From positions 310,001 to 374,000 of the forward strand of contig CAJQUW010001625.1 of assembly GCA_907163375.1 (NCBI GenBank): DNA of 64,000 bases, in the 5' to 3' direction. Numbering within the stretch: the first letter of the stretch is position 1; each line of letters opens with the position of its first letter. Origin of the DNA: Prostheceraeus crozeri (taxonomy: Eukaryota; Platyhelminthes; Polycladida; Euryleptidae). Below the pieces are notes generated by a model. That model worked only from the letters and a program-made list of their open reading frames with translations. It had not been told where the DNA came from and ran no database searches. Shown in pieces: positions 40,065 through 51,870 of the stretch. The position numbers and the translations under genes were made by a program.

Positions 40065-40647
40065 AACGAAGGCAGATACGAACAAGCCGATTCTTTCACT
40101 GAATTTGTCTCACTCTTAGCTTTCAAACGAGCTATCGCACGACAAAATCCGTCCACTGGAAGCAAGCTGTCCAGGGGGGGGGGACGTCAGCCGAAAATTT
40201 TTTCTCTCCGATTTCGCTGGAAACATCCTTCCTAACCCAAAATTTCACGTAGATTCCGAATCTGGCCTCCGTTTTCTCATCCGATGCTTCGTTTGGGCGC
40301 TACACACCAAAAACATCACACACTATAGCCTCAAGACTAATCCTGGCGGTCGCCCACGTCAACCTAGACGGTCGCCCACGTCAACCAGGCGGTCGGACCA
40401 ACGCACCCGAGTCTCACACTCTGTTGTTGCAGAGGGGGGGGGGACGTCAGCGAACATGTTGTGAACGTGGACCCACCCGGCCGGCACACCACGACAGACC
40501 ACAACCTCTGTCGTTCCAGAGGGGGGGGGGACTCAGACACGAAGCACCACGGCGGCCGACCACGACACTCTGCCGTGCCAGAGGGGGGGGGGACGCAGCG
40601 ATGGCCGCCATCTTGCGCGGTCCAGAAGTGGAGTTTTGCTTACTACT
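40065..40647 (-). repeat. Polinton right terminal inverted repeat
   Basis: Reverse complement of 17704-18283 with about five substitutions and different G-tract lengths. It ends TTTTGCTTACTACT directly before the target duplication. No subterminal 160-bp repeats lie inside it, unlike at the left end. Confidence 0.95.
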
Positions 40648-40653
40648 GAAGTT
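40648..40653 (+). repeat. Polinton target-site duplication, right copy (GAAGTT)
   Basis: Exact repeat of 17698-17703. Confidence 0.95.
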
Positions 40654-41283
40654 TATTCAACAAATTGCTTCTTGAACTTAGTTACCCACTTTCTCATAAT
40701 TCCAAAAATCATGAACAATGATTAAACGATTCGTGCCATTCACATCATTTTTGAAATGTTCCTACTTTCTTGGACAAGGCAGAATGACAAAAGAGATCAA
40801 AATAATTTCAGTAGCAGTCTATTGCTCTCGATCTCGTCTACGCCGACAATGAGCGTTTGAATGAACTACGGAAAATTTCAATTAATCAAAATAGCCGCTG
40901 AATAAATTGGTTAAATAAGGCAATCAATGATTTAACGGTTTTAAGCCAAACTGCTAAAATAAAATGTGGCAAAGTGGTCTTTTATTGCAAATGTTCACCG
41001 TTAAGACGTGATTGACAGATATCAATCACATATCAATATATCAATGCCATCAACTTACGCCTTCGAGAATCTGTGCTAATCAAAAGACTATGTCCAACAA
41101 TATAACATTAAGATGGATTTTTGAGGGCAGCAATGTAAGACATCTGTGGGCGCGTAAGCGCTTGAAAATGTTCTACATTGTTGCCTGAAAAAATCAATGT
41201 TAATACTATTGTACGTAATTGAAATAGACTGGGCATATACGCTGATTGAGATTTCTTAAATATCCTTCACATGCACAAATATT
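40654..41283. other. No gene recognised
   Basis: AT-rich host sequence. A stretch near 40,890-41,000 (TTTAACGGTTTTAAGCCAAA, and TGCAAATGTTCACCGTTAAG) has a diverged inverted match near 45,735-45,835, so a dispersed repeat is likely here. Confidence 0.45.
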
Positions 41284-41390
41284 TACCAAATGTCCCATAG
41301 CGCTGAAGCGACATAACAAATATCAGACGAGGCCAGAGGCCGATGCTGATATTTAAGTCAGGTCGCTGAAGCGCTATGGCACATTTGGTA
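41284..41390. repeat. About 107-bp hairpin with GC-rich loop (2 of 3)
   Basis: The left arm (TACCAAATGTCCCATAGCGC and onward, to 41,334) pairs with the right arm 41338-41390. The tip reads GAGGCC AGA GGCC. A shorter palindrome, TGTCC...GGACA, follows at 41,391-41,409. It lies about 200 bp upstream of a Crypton-like gene. Confidence 0.75.
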
Positions 41391-41586
41391 TGTCCTATAG
41401 CTTGGACAAATATGCAATGAACCATGGAAATCTAGATGTCCATGGATCAACAAGAAAAACAGCTTTGTTGAGACTCCTATCGTCTGTGTGTTGAAATGAT
41501 TTCTAGGCATCCCTGCCATGGAAAAATGATTACACATGAATTCAAAATTTAGATTGAATCAGGAATATCAATGAGTTGATCACAAT

Positions 41587-42824
41587 TTGAATTCTGATTT
41601 AGCATACTGGTTGATGATGGCAAATTGCAGTCGCTTTAGAGATGAGAACCTTGAATCTGCGAGACTGTTGAATAATTTAAGATGTCCCAATACTGACAGA
41701 AATACCAAATCAACAATGAAAATTTTCAGTGACTATTTAGAACACAAAAAGTTGGATATTGACAAAATAGTTAACGACCACAAATTATTAGATGACACAT
41801 TGTCTAGTTTTTTTCTGCAGTTATAAAAGAGAATGGAGAGGATTACAAAAAGAATTCCTTTCTATCACTTAAGGATGGGATTCGGCGTTATTTGAAAGAA
41901 ACGTATGACGTAGACATTTCGAACAAGACCATCTACAAACAAGGCTGGGATATGTATCGCGCGAAACTTAAAGACATCAAACAGAAGGGACTCGGGAATA
42001 CCGTTCACAAACCCAAAATTCAGCCAGAGGATCTTGTCAAATGCTATGAAAAGTTAGATGTAACAGAAGCAAAGGGATTGCAGAGAAAGGTTTTCATAGA
42101 CATAATTGTGTATTTTGGAGTACGAGGACGTGAAGAGCTTCGAGAAATGACCGCCAACTCTTTTAAAGGGGAAAGCGATGCCACTGGTGCGAGATGGTTT
42201 CGGTTAATACCAAAATTTGACAAGAACCATCGAGAAGACGTTAACCAATCCGATTTTGATAGAGGAGTCATTCCGATGGTCCTAAACTCATCTATGTGCC
42301 CTTTTGATTCTCTGAAAGCGTACATATCAAAAAGAAGTCACCGATGTGAAGCATTTTGGCAAAGACCGAAGAAAAATGTCAATAGTGGAATGCCCATTTG
42401 GTATGATGGTGTACCGTTGGGGAAATGCACCCTGGAAAATATGATGAAAAACATTAGCAAAGAGCTTGAATTGTCGAAATTATGCACCAACCATTGTGGC
42501 AAGGCCACCACCGTCTGCACACTTAAAGAAAAAGGATTTTCTGATCGCGAGGTGATGAGTGTGACAAAACACAAATCGCCACAATCATTAACTGCATATG
42601 ATTGTGTTGAGAGCAAAAGAAAAGTGGAGATGGGAATGCAGATTGCCGAGAAATGTTTTCGAATAAAGGATATCTCCAAATCGGTTTCGTTCAGCACAAG
42701 TTTGCAAAGCAACTTACTGGACGATAGACAAAGTGACGATACCGATTTACGAATAGACAGGGAGCCAGGAACTAAGAAGATGAAGATAACTGCATCATGG
42801 GGACAAATTGAACTGGACTTATAA
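41587..42824 (+). pseudogene. Crypton-like tyrosine recombinase (DUF3504 type), frameshifted
   Basis: The N-terminal SAM-like part is at 41587-41826 (RFRDENLESARLLNN, NTDRNTKSTMKIFSDYL) and the rest is in another frame that is open from about 41,830 to 42824 (YKKNSFLSLKDGIRRYL, then the catalytic domain). One frame change near the T-run at 41,810-41,820 separates them. Catalytic landmarks are Arg in YFGVRGREEL, the H-x-x-R box as HCGK (Lys in place of Arg, from AAG), H in TKHKSPQS and Tyr in LTAYD. The lost Arg and the frameshift argue for an inactive copy. It follows the hairpin at 41,284-41,390. No termini are visible, as is usual for Cryptons. Confidence 0.78.
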
Positions 42825-42985
42825 TTTCTTTTCGCTTCTCTTTCAGAGTTATATAATGTTGTATTTCATCATTTGAATATAATGATATTGTAGAGCTACT
42901 GCATGAATATTTTTGAATATTCATGAATAAAATGAATAAAATGAGACTTTGATATAGTCTCAGGGAAGAGTCTTCATTAGTTCTA

Positions 42986-44317
42986 CAGTCCGTTTCATAA
43001 AAAGTGGATCATCCTAAAATTTGACTAAATAAAACATAAGTATGATACAGAAAGCATTTTTCATGTTATTTCATGTCCCTAATATATTTAAATGTCCTTA
43101 CATAATTTGATAAGCTATGATACAGTAATATTTTGTGGCCCTACCCTTATTGTCAATGACATTACCAATTCATCTAGGCATTGATTCGATGATATCGTTG
43201 ATTTTTGACTGATCTAACTTTCTCCACTCTCTTTTTAACAGTGACGTAAGTTTGTGATACGCCATCTGTAGGTAGCAGTGAACGACGAACGTTACGTTTT
43301 AGAATACTCCAACATTTTCTATGGGATTCAGATCAGGAGAACGAGCTGGCCAATATAATGTCCTAAGCCCTAATTGAGACTTGCATAAGTTGACTCTACT
43401 ACTCCTGTGACACGTAGCATTATCATCCATAAATAACCAAGTCGATGGATCACCAAGTTGATGTGTCATTTGGCCAATGTTTATTCGTAAAACATTCACA
43501 TAGCGTTCAGAATTCATGGTTCCTTGCTGTATGTGAAGTCTTCTACGAATAGTGGACTTAGAAATAGACGAGTATAGTGCAGCCATCTCAGTTAACGAGA
43601 GACTTGGATCAACTTTAACAAATCTCAAAATTAGGCGGTCTATACGTTTGGATGTTTTGCGTGGACGGCCAGAGCCCTCTTTACGACAGAGTCGAAAATC
43701 ATCATTATGCCATCGATGCACATTTGTGTAAGGGACATTTAGTCGCTTGCTTGTAGCTCGCAAAGAATACCCTGACACTTTGCCTTTTGTGAATGCGATC
43801 TCGTTATTGTTCATTTGTGCTTTGTATTGTTTTCAACCGGTAAGAGATAGATTTCTAGCTGAAAGCAATCAGGAGTGCTGCCAACACCACCGCAACGAAG
43901 TCAGGAAGCTATGGAACATGAAGTCCAGTTAATCACATGTAGCAGTTACATTATTGTTGATGCATAATAGTGCTATACTGGCTCTGATCGACCGATTTTC
44001 TTTATTTTTGTTTTGCTTGATAGCTTTTGGCTTGTAGAACAACATATTACATAACAAAGGAAACAAATGTAATTTTATAAGAGTGAGGTATGATTTTGTG
44101 TAACATTGCTAAATGAAGATCAAATTATCTACTACTTTTTTATCTATAACAGGAAAACAACTCAATATTCATGCTTGAAATTTCCAACAATGATATAAAT
44201 AAGCACAACTGACATATCTTCCAAATTTCAGAGAAATTCGTTCAAGTTTGGCGGAGTTAGACAAAATTGAAGTTAAGGCGATGTTTAAGGGTGATCCATT
44301 TTTTATGAAACAATCTG
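42986..44317 (-). mobile_element. Tc1/mariner-superfamily transposon, copy B (1,332 bp, internally deleted)
   Basis: TA duplications are at 42984-42985 and 44318-44319. The TIRs are CAGTCCGTTTCATAAAAAGT and CAGATTGTTTCATAAAAAAT. It is the same family as 1639-3279 in opposite orientation, about 309 bp shorter. Confidence 0.9.
43299..43814 (-). pseudogene. Tc1-like transposase with internal deletion
   Basis: 171 residues from MNNNEIAFTKGKVS. It keeps the linker after the first HTH that copy A has lost (HNDDFRLCRKEGSGRPRK). It lacks the ALLELG residues of that HTH and about 100 residues including the first catalytic Asp: the text jumps from STIRRR to LHIQQGTMNS. The second Asp (WLFMDDNATCH) and NPIENV remain, then the frame ends early. 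It cannot encode an active DDE enzyme. Confidence 0.88.
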
Positions 44318-44536
44318 TATTTAATTGGGTAAACGATGAAAATCAGTAATAGCTAAATTGTAAACATTCCTTATTAAATATATGCTGATGTGATACAAAA
44401 AGTAATGTACGAAAAGTGAGGTACAAAAAGTAATGTCATATGTTTTCGATGTCTTCAAAACTTACAAATCTTCATATGGAAGTGAATGACATGACGAATG
44501 TAGCGCTTGGAAAATGCATTGGCTGCATAGATAAGC

Positions 44537-44604
<68 letters not shown>
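44537..44604 (+). repeat. (GA)n microsatellite
   Basis: About 34 uninterrupted GA units. The open frames across it are repeat translations only. Confidence 0.97.
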
Positions 44605-44607
<3 letters not shown>

Positions 44608-44748
44608 GTTTATATTGTATCGTCGAATAGAAATCAGAAATAAAATACACAGATAAAAGTACCAGAATGACAGTTTTGTTAAGTCGAAACTAAGAACACA
44701 TTCGTATACGCGTAAAAAAGCAAGTATAAAACTAATAGACACGTGCAT

Positions 44749-45526
44749 TTACTGTCTCGTAGATGACCATGAAAGGGTGCTACAAATGCGTGGAATAAAA
44801 GAATTTTGACGACGCAAAGTTCTACAGAATGGTACGGCGAGACGCCCACTTGGTAAATAACTGGGGAACAACTTTCTGATGGAAGTCTCTAATCTCTCCA
44901 GGCTGTTGAAGGTGTTGATAGCTTCCGACCATCTTCTAGCTTCAATGTCATCCAGCTTCAGACAGCGCCTCTGAATCTTCTCCAGTCGGTTTGAGTCTGT
45001 TGAGGAGATTCCCACAAACGCTGGGCAGCAGTACTCTATCAGCGACCGAACCAATGCTTGATAAATGGTAGTGATTGAAGCTGGGACATTCCCATAACGA
45101 TGTCTACATGTTTCATAATTTTAATAAACTTATAGTTAATAAGACTTAAGGTTTGTCCTTAAGAGGACAGGTGGTGCGTTCCCACCGGCAGACATTAAAC
45201 GTTCAAGGCGCGTCAAACTTTTGACTTTTGAAACTTTTGAAGTCATCAATACTAGTGACAGATCTGACCCGCCTCAGAATGTACATGCGTTGAGCACACT
45301 TTTTCTCGATGAACTTTACATGGCCTCTCCATCCAAGGTTCGCATCCAAATGAACCCCAAAAAACCGAATGCTGTCCTGGAACTTGACAGTTGGGATGGC
45401 ACCCTCGATACTGCAAATGCTCTTGAATCCACCGCGGTAATTCACTAGACCAATGGTTTTCTCCGTATTCAAGGTCAATTCATTTGACGAAACCCAATCT
45501 GAAATATTGTCAAGATCACTTTCAAT

Positions 45527-45599
<73 letters not shown>

Positions 45600-45652
45600 T
45601 CATTACGGAACACATTGTTGCTTTCTCTTTCCCACATTGTACCATAGCTCAA
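44749..45652 (-). pseudogene. CR1/L2-like LINE reverse transcriptase relic (3' part)
   Basis: On the minus strand the frame ending at 45203 reads SDLDNISDWVSSNELTLNTE, then FFGVHLDANLGWRGHVK and MYILRRVRS. This is the post-catalytic RT region (DLxxLxxWxxxNxLxLNxxK, then LGVxLDxxLxWxxHI). The frame at 44749-45054 continues with MVRSLIEYCCPAFVGIS and NRLEKIQRRCLKL, the LEYCCPVW...LExIQRR block. A (TA)n run interrupts the first part and about 150 bp with frame loss separates the two. It is a dead 5'-truncated copy. Confidence 0.8.
45532..45597 (+). repeat. (TA)n microsatellite
   Basis: About 33 TA units inside the LINE relic. Confidence 0.97.
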
Positions 45653-45654
45653 TT

Positions 45655-46745
45655 ACGCACAATAAATAACAGGGAGAAATGCACAGAATATTAATCACTG
45701 ATTTTTAAATTTTGATGTTTTCCTTTTTAACGTTGTATCTGCTTGATAAAGCCGTCTTAACGGTGAAAATTTGCAATAAAAGACCAATTTGCCACATTTG
45801 ATTTTAGCAGTTTGGATTAAACCATTAAATCAATAGTAAAAAATGCTGCCTAAAATAAATTACAATATCTTGCTAAACAAGGCAATCAATATTAAACAAT
45901 ATCTTCTTTCCAGTGACAGAATCGAAGATTTCCAACGTCATGATTAAGAATGATGTCAGGATGTTCATAAGAATTCATTCAATTCAATCCAACGGCTACT
46001 TAGTTGTCTTCCGAGTCGAGGATTCTAAATTGAAATATAAAATTTTAAGAATTCATCAAACCAAACGCCAGTCCATGTATACGCTTCAGTCACATTCTTT
46101 CATTTTAACTTCTCCGAAATATCACTTCACTGCAGGATGTCTGTTCATCTAATGATTGCACAGACAGAAATTTACTGTTCTCTTTTTCTTTAAAATTCCA
46201 TTCAAGTTGCTTGATGCCCAGAAAATATTCGTAGCGATTTCAGTGATCAGCTAGTAAGATAGGAATTAATGCGATGAGTCTTAGATTAAATGTCAATCAA
46301 ATGTGACAATGCTTCTGTTCAGGATCTCAATTATGGAATCCAGAGAATTGAATGATATTTCTTGCACATTACTAGAATAACAATGACTCCAAATACATGA
46401 ATTTCTATTCTTCTAAACTCAACGGAGAGCAATCACCATGGAATCATTTATGCCTAAATACAATGGAAAACAGTTATGAAGTAAGAACAATTAGAAAGAT
46501 GTTCCCAAACTTAAGCAGTTTAGAATTTGAACAATTTAAGAATCTTTAAAAAAAACAGAATTGGTTGATTTCAATTTTTTTTAATAAGTAAGCAGACGCT
46601 GTAGTGCAAAATCCTCCGTTGTTGTCAAGCTATTGCGTTAGGCTATAACTTGACTTAGACAGTCTCTCGTATAAGCATCAAGAATATTACAGGTTTTTCC
46701 GTTTGTAAATATAGATCTGTCAGTTATTAGCGGCGTAGTGCATTT
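45655..46745. other. No gene recognised
   Basis: AT-rich spacer. Near 45,735-45,835 it shares diverged inverted sequence with 40,890-41,000 (GTCTTAACGGTGAAAATTTG; TTTTAGCAGTTTGG). No coding feature supported. Confidence 0.5.
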
Positions 46746-46749
46746 ATTA

Positions 46750-47660
46750 ACGTCATTCTGCAATGTGCAGTGACATTTCGCATTGAATAGCTGTAAGTGT
46801 CTCTTCATCATCGGCAATATCGTTCAAGAGTAGTAATCTGTCAAATGAACATCGAAATTTGTAAATAAATAGCGACATTTTGCACTCGATAACTAAGTCA
46901 CCGTCAATATGAATGTCCCGCGACATAGACGTATAGACGTGTCGGCTTGTTGTTTTCTTCAACAAATGAAGGAGGATTAAATGGCGACCTCTACAAGGAC
47001 CTTTTGACGATCGTGTCAGCTGCTGCCGGATCACAACCTGCCACCATGCTATTCGATAATGCTCCGTGCCGAGCACATGAAGCATCATTGGCGGTTCGGC
47101 ACCGAATTTGCAGAATTCCACCCTACTCGCCCTTCCTTAACATCGCAGAGAATGCTGTTAGTGTGTGGAAAGCATCCATCAAAAGAAATATGGAGGATGC
47201 ACGAGACCAGATGCTTCGACAGGATCACCAGATGCGCATGGCAACACCGGCTCAACTGTCCGAACAAAATCTCTCCGAAATCACTTTCGAGGCTTGTTAT
47301 CCTGGAGAAAGCTACGTCTGCTGATTTCTCGATGCATACGACAAGAAGACATCACTGACAATTATACCTAATATTTTGTGTAATTTTGCATGTAAATATA
47401 CACCATAGATTCTGGATAGCTTAAATTTCTTGGTATAATTAGAAAATTATGTAGGATAATCAAAATATTGTGAAAAATGTCGCTGAACAATGGTAGATAT
47501 CTCGATTGCGTGCGAAATGCTGTTTATCATTAAGAAATGTCGGTCAATTGAACGATGTCGTTGATCAATGACAAATTTCAGCAAATAAATGAGAAATGCC
47601 GTTAATTTATCAACTTTAACGTTAATCAACGACAGATTCACATTAACAAACGAAAAAACC
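46750..47660 (+). mobile_element. DDE transposon relic with iterated GACATTT-type flanks
   Basis: Both sides of a transposase fragment carry loose repeats around GACATTTCGCA or its complement AAATGTCG (46,760-46,930 on the left; 47,470-47,660 on the right), arranged as imperfect inverted flanks. Exact ends and a target duplication could not be set. Confidence 0.4.
46947..47324 (+). pseudogene. IS630/Tc1-superfamily transposase C-terminal fragment
   Basis: 125 residues containing TMLFDNAPCRAHEAS (second catalytic Asp), CRIPPYSPFLNIAENAVS (YSPxLNxxE with the third acid), then VWKASIKR and QLSEQNLSEI. The N-terminal HTH and the first Asp are absent. It is a truncated relic within the repeat-flanked region above. 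Confidence 0.7.
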
Positions 47661-47664
47661 TGTA

Positions 47665-49744
47665 ATCTTGCCACTGAACACAATTGTAAAAATGTCTCTA
47701 ATTCTTCGACATGTCTTCAACGAGCAATCTTGGCTCATAAGTAAATAAACCTCAACGCATTGTTGTATATAACATTGGGAAAGGAAACGCAGACAAGAGT
47801 AAGTTGATAAGTTGACGTTTTCTTTCAAACTCGTTTATTGAAAAGATTGATAAAATTCCAATTGTAATCTGATCTTTCATTGAGAGGAGCATCAACAAAT
47901 GACGATGAAAACGGGACAGGACACTTGTCGCATAGACGAGTAGAAAAGTGCTTGTGTGGAAAACAGTTCAACCAATACTCTCTTGCTCTACTGAACTAAG
48001 TCAAACCTCTCATGGAAAGGAAAAATCATCTTTCAATTTTTTGACAAAAATAAGCAAATAATGAAATAATTGAATGCCTTAACATCTGCATGAACTTTAG
48101 AGAGAAAGATTGTTACAGTAAAGTTCCTTTCAGAATGACAAGCGATGAAATCAGACCTTTAAGTAAGATACTTCGGTCATAATATTCCAAACGAACCGAA
48201 GACTTATGAATAAACGGAGAATATAAAATTTAGCATGTCAATAAGTTCCAATAATATTCAATCATCTGCTAACAATTTTTACTTTTCGGTAGGGAGACAT
48301 GTGCTCCCAGCCTGGTTGGGTCAAACGTGAGACTTTTTAAATAGTTGAACCCGACTCTCGTGCTAAACATTGCATAAAACAATGAAGTGTGATAAGTAAA
48401 ATGAAGAATGGTGATCAGCTGTTCGCTCCCTTCATGTTCTTCTTCGCATAAATAACGTTAAATTATTTACTTTTAGCCAAGTTGTAAGCCGAAGTAAATT
48501 TTTGATATTTTTTTATGCTTTCAAAATAAAATCATTCTTTGTATGCACATGAATTTTATGACAATTCAGCACATGGTTCTAAGGAAATAATAGGTTTCGC
48601 CAATATTATTGAGCATAATATGCACGCATTTTTTGATTCAACATCAAAAAGAATTCCAAGCTGAGTGATGAGGTAGTTGCAGTTGTCTCTTCTTAATTCC
48701 ACTTTCATATGCGGTCTACATAATATTTTTTCTGTTATTGGTGAAAACTGTAACAATTATATTGTAATTCAGAATCTAATATTGCTCAAAAATTGAATCT
48801 TTGAATATTTTGATTTCTGTTTCATCAGTTGCAAATGAAGCGCAGACAGTCGATGACTTGAGATAAGTGATTTCACTGCCATCATGTTAAATAAATGTTA
48901 AATTAATTCAATCATTTTCCATTAGCATTAAACACGTTCGGCCATTACGTGTTTGAATAGGTGAGAGGTGACAAGGTTTTCAATTTTTTGCTTTTAGGAA
49001 TCAACTGATACAGTTCTCAATGCAATAACATCTAAAATTCAAAAAGGAACTCAGGCAAAAATATTCAACTTTCACTGTTAACATGAATCCTCCTTTCATA
49101 TTCAAACCTCTGTGGATGAATTTGCGGCAATATTGGACCACATGGTATCAAGCAGATCAGACAAACGTCTGGAACTTTTCGGGCTGTTAGTAATGGAGGT
49201 TCATTGTAGTGATTATCATGTACTTACAGCGAATGCTGCACTTTCCAATTCTAGACAACTACAAGGCAGCGATAGATGTAATATTTATCATAGTAATAAT
49301 TGCAACCAGCATGATAGTATTTCATGGTGATTATTGTGAAAGAAGATAATTGTAAAAAGAATGTATCTGGCACAAATATAAATAATTCAAAATTCAGAGG
49401 ATGCCAAACGGACTTTTGTTTGCTTTATATATTCCAATTAACTTCTGCATCCTTCACGAAGCTGTCTTCAGGGAAATTAAATATGAGTAAGGAACTTAAA
49501 TATTGTTACCTTAATATTTTAGCATTTAAGTTCTCTAAAAGTCGGGAAGAAGGCAGAAATTAATTAAAATAAATTTGTTTTGTAGCTAACAAAAGTTAAT
49601 TTGTCATCCCCTTACTTTTGGATAATTGAGAAATTTAGATTGTAATACTAATAAGCTTTATTCCGATATGACAATTATATAATGTCGATATATATTCCGA
49701 TATGATAATTGATGAAGAAGAACAATTATGCACATGTAAGTTAC
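47665..49744. other. No gene; SINE-like piece at about 48,290-48,400
   Basis: Mostly AT-rich spacer with small unsupported frames. Near 48,316 the text GGTTGGGTCAAACGTGAGAC resembles the GGTCGGGTCAAACATAGGAC segment at 58,411, so a 3' piece of the same tRNA-derived SINE family is likely. Confidence 0.45.
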
Positions 49745-50085
49745 TTAACCCTTACTTTACCATGGGGTGTCTACACACCCCAAGACGTCGCATTTTTTGT
49801 GTATTTCTTTAACTGGATAAAGTCCGATGATGCCCTCCCAGTTTATCCTTGAGGTGAATATCACTAAAAAGTTACAGTAATAAACTTTTTGAAGTATGAA
49901 GTCATTTCGCGGTGAAAATGTTTTTGAAAAAATGTAGCGTTGTTATGGGGTGTATCACACCCCAAATATATTTTTGGTATCGAACAACAATGGAGGTTTA
50001 TGATTGTTTTCTGAATGATCCTAAAAAACAATTGGTGTATTCAATTCTCTACAGTCAACAACGTGGACATTTTATGATGGCGTGT

Positions 50086-51494
50086 TCAGCACACACGTTC
50101 GTTTGACAAAAAACACATTTTTTTTAATTTTCTGTCACTTTCTCTTGGACAATGATCGCATCGCCTTTGTTTCGGTACCGGTTGGATGATAGGCCTCATT
50201 GGCAACCTTGCCGGCTCAAGTGCGTTGCCCTCTCTGCAACCAATAAGAGACTTTGACAATTGAAGTAGAAAGCGTTTTCGAACTTGTCCACTTCTTTGTT
50301 CATATTCTGGATGCATGTAGAGGAATAAAACCAGTGCGTTGTACGAGCAGATGTTCAGCAAATTCATGAACAAAGTCAGAGGCCAACGATTGCTTTTTCG
50401 AATGCAATTATATTTTCGCACCAAATGGTCTAGTGTGTCCACACCGCACTTTCCTTTATTGTAATCAAGAATGATTTGAGGTTTTCTTGACTCATCACTT
50501 AAAATGTCGATGTCGTGATGGTTGGTTGACAGAAGAATGACTGCTTTATTTTTCTTCGGGACGTAGGAAACAATTGTTGCTTTGTCTTGAAATCCGAATA
50601 CACTGGTAAATTGTTGCCTAGTTGAATCAGGCATAATTTCCGAAGGTCATAGTCATTTGACGTCCAAGAAGATTTCTTGCAAGCTGCAAGCTTGTAAAAA
50701 AAATTGTCCATATAGATGTGACGGCCAGATCCTGTGTAGAAATCGGTCAATTGAAGTACAACACGCTGACCTTGACCTCTTTGCGGAACATCACCAACTC
50801 TTCCTACGTAAGGCTGTAAATTGAGACAATAATAGGTTTTTGAATCACATAAAGCCCATAACTTTATTCCATAGTGGCCTGGCTTTGAAGGGATGAACAT
50901 TTTAAAAGGACGGCGCCCTGGGAAACTGACAAGCTGTTCGTCTACAGTCAATTCAGATCCAGGTGAATAGTTAGCTCGAAATTTAGTCACAATTTCTTCG
51001 AAAATACGGCGCAAAGGTGCAAATTTGTCTTGAGAATTTCTTTCACTCCGGCAATCAAATCGAAGATAACGCAGAAGTTGAGTGAATCGATTTCTGGTCA
51101 TGGAATCATTGAGCATTGGCCTTCCCTCGGCCGCACTCCAGAGGTCAGCCAGTCGTGTTTTGTTCTCATGCAAAGCGCCAGCAAGAAGCAACAGACCGAA
51201 AAAAGTATATAGTTCTTCTACATTTGTTTCTTTCCAAGTATGTGTATGCTCGCTAGCTTCCTTATTGGTGCATTCAGCTATCTTTTGAACAAGACTGGGA
51301 AAAATGAATAATTTGAAGGCTTCCTCAGGTGATGAACCACAGTGTCTTTGAGCATGCTTAGTAGGACCACTTTGATTTTGATTGATATTATGAATTCTTG
51401 CCTTTCCTCCTTGTTGTAGTGGTTTGCAGTACCACTTCTCAGAGCCACTGCGAGATTTCATCGTATTGTAATCTTCATGGATTTCAGCCACCAT
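50086..51494 (-). pseudogene. piggyBac transposase (DDE_Tnp_1_7), frameshifted
   Basis: The first part (50499-51494) has the domain start SSPEEAFKLFIFPSLVQKIA, then FFGLLLLAGAL, MTRNRFTQLLRYLRF, first Asp in ELTVDEQLVSFPGR and second Asp in HIYMDNFFYKLA. The second part in another frame (50086-50634) has the third Asp in YNKGKCGVDTLDHLVRKYN and a partial C-terminal Cys-rich tail (RRCDHC...MCF). The frame shifts between them and the usual CGT-x-R-x-NRxG stretch is missing. Upstream of ATG 51494 an acidic frame stays open for about 70 codons without an ATG, so the natural start may be lost. Confidence 0.87.
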
Positions 51495-51784
51495 GGATTC
51501 AATTATCCTATCAGTGTCGCCTACACTGTCTTCGTCAGAATGATCAGATACTGTTGTTGTTGGGTTATCGATGACTATGTCATCAACATCACTATCCAGA
51601 GTTTCGTCGCCTTCGTAGTCGTCATCTGATGAGATCTGCTGTAACAGTCTTTCTAATGCTTCTTCAACTCCATAACTTTTCTCTCCAGTACTTGACGTGT
51701 AGTAATTTTAATCAAATGTACAGGAGAAATGAAAAATGCAGACAAGTTAGATATAGACAATAAATTGCTACGACTCTATGATGA

Positions 51785-51870
51785 GATTCCATGGCATAGT
51801 GGTTAGAGCTACAGACCATGAAGAAGCATGACACAGGGTCGAGTTCTGAGTCGACCTACCTTTTTCCCTT
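51785..51870 (+). repeat. tRNA-derived SINE head or tRNA pseudogene
   Basis: TGGCATAGTGG at 51792 fits the pol III A box exactly, and GGGTCGAGTTC at 51836 fits the B box loosely, 44 bp apart as in a tRNA. No acceptor-stem pairing is seen, so it is not a working tRNA gene. A T-rich tail follows. Confidence 0.5.

Larger units (their letters stand above)
17704..40647. mobile_element. Polinton/Maverick element, 22.9 kb, near-whole and young
   Basis: The ends are AG...CT with terminal inverted repeats of about 580 bp and an exact 6-bp target duplication. It encodes the full hallmark set: protein-primed family B polymerase, retroviral-type integrase with chromodomain, adenain-type protease, packaging ATPase, and capsid and core-like proteins. 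The inverted repeats differ by about five substitutions plus homopolymer length, so the insertion is recent on this genome's scale. The core frames are open. At most one or two breaks are suspected, in the left accessory arm. It is treated here as an endogenous, fossil-type element. Confidence 0.97.

Noticed and set aside
17704-40647. LTR retrotransposon or retrovirus, because of the integrase
   Set aside because: There is no reverse transcriptase, gag or LTR; the integrase sits in a Polinton gene set with inverted repeats.
44440-44748. Coding frames across the (GA)n run
   Set aside because: They encode only Arg-Glu or Ser-Leu repeats from the microsatellite.
51785-51870. Functional tRNA gene
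   Set aside because: The A and B boxes are present but the acceptor stem does not pair, so a SINE head or pseudogene is more likely.
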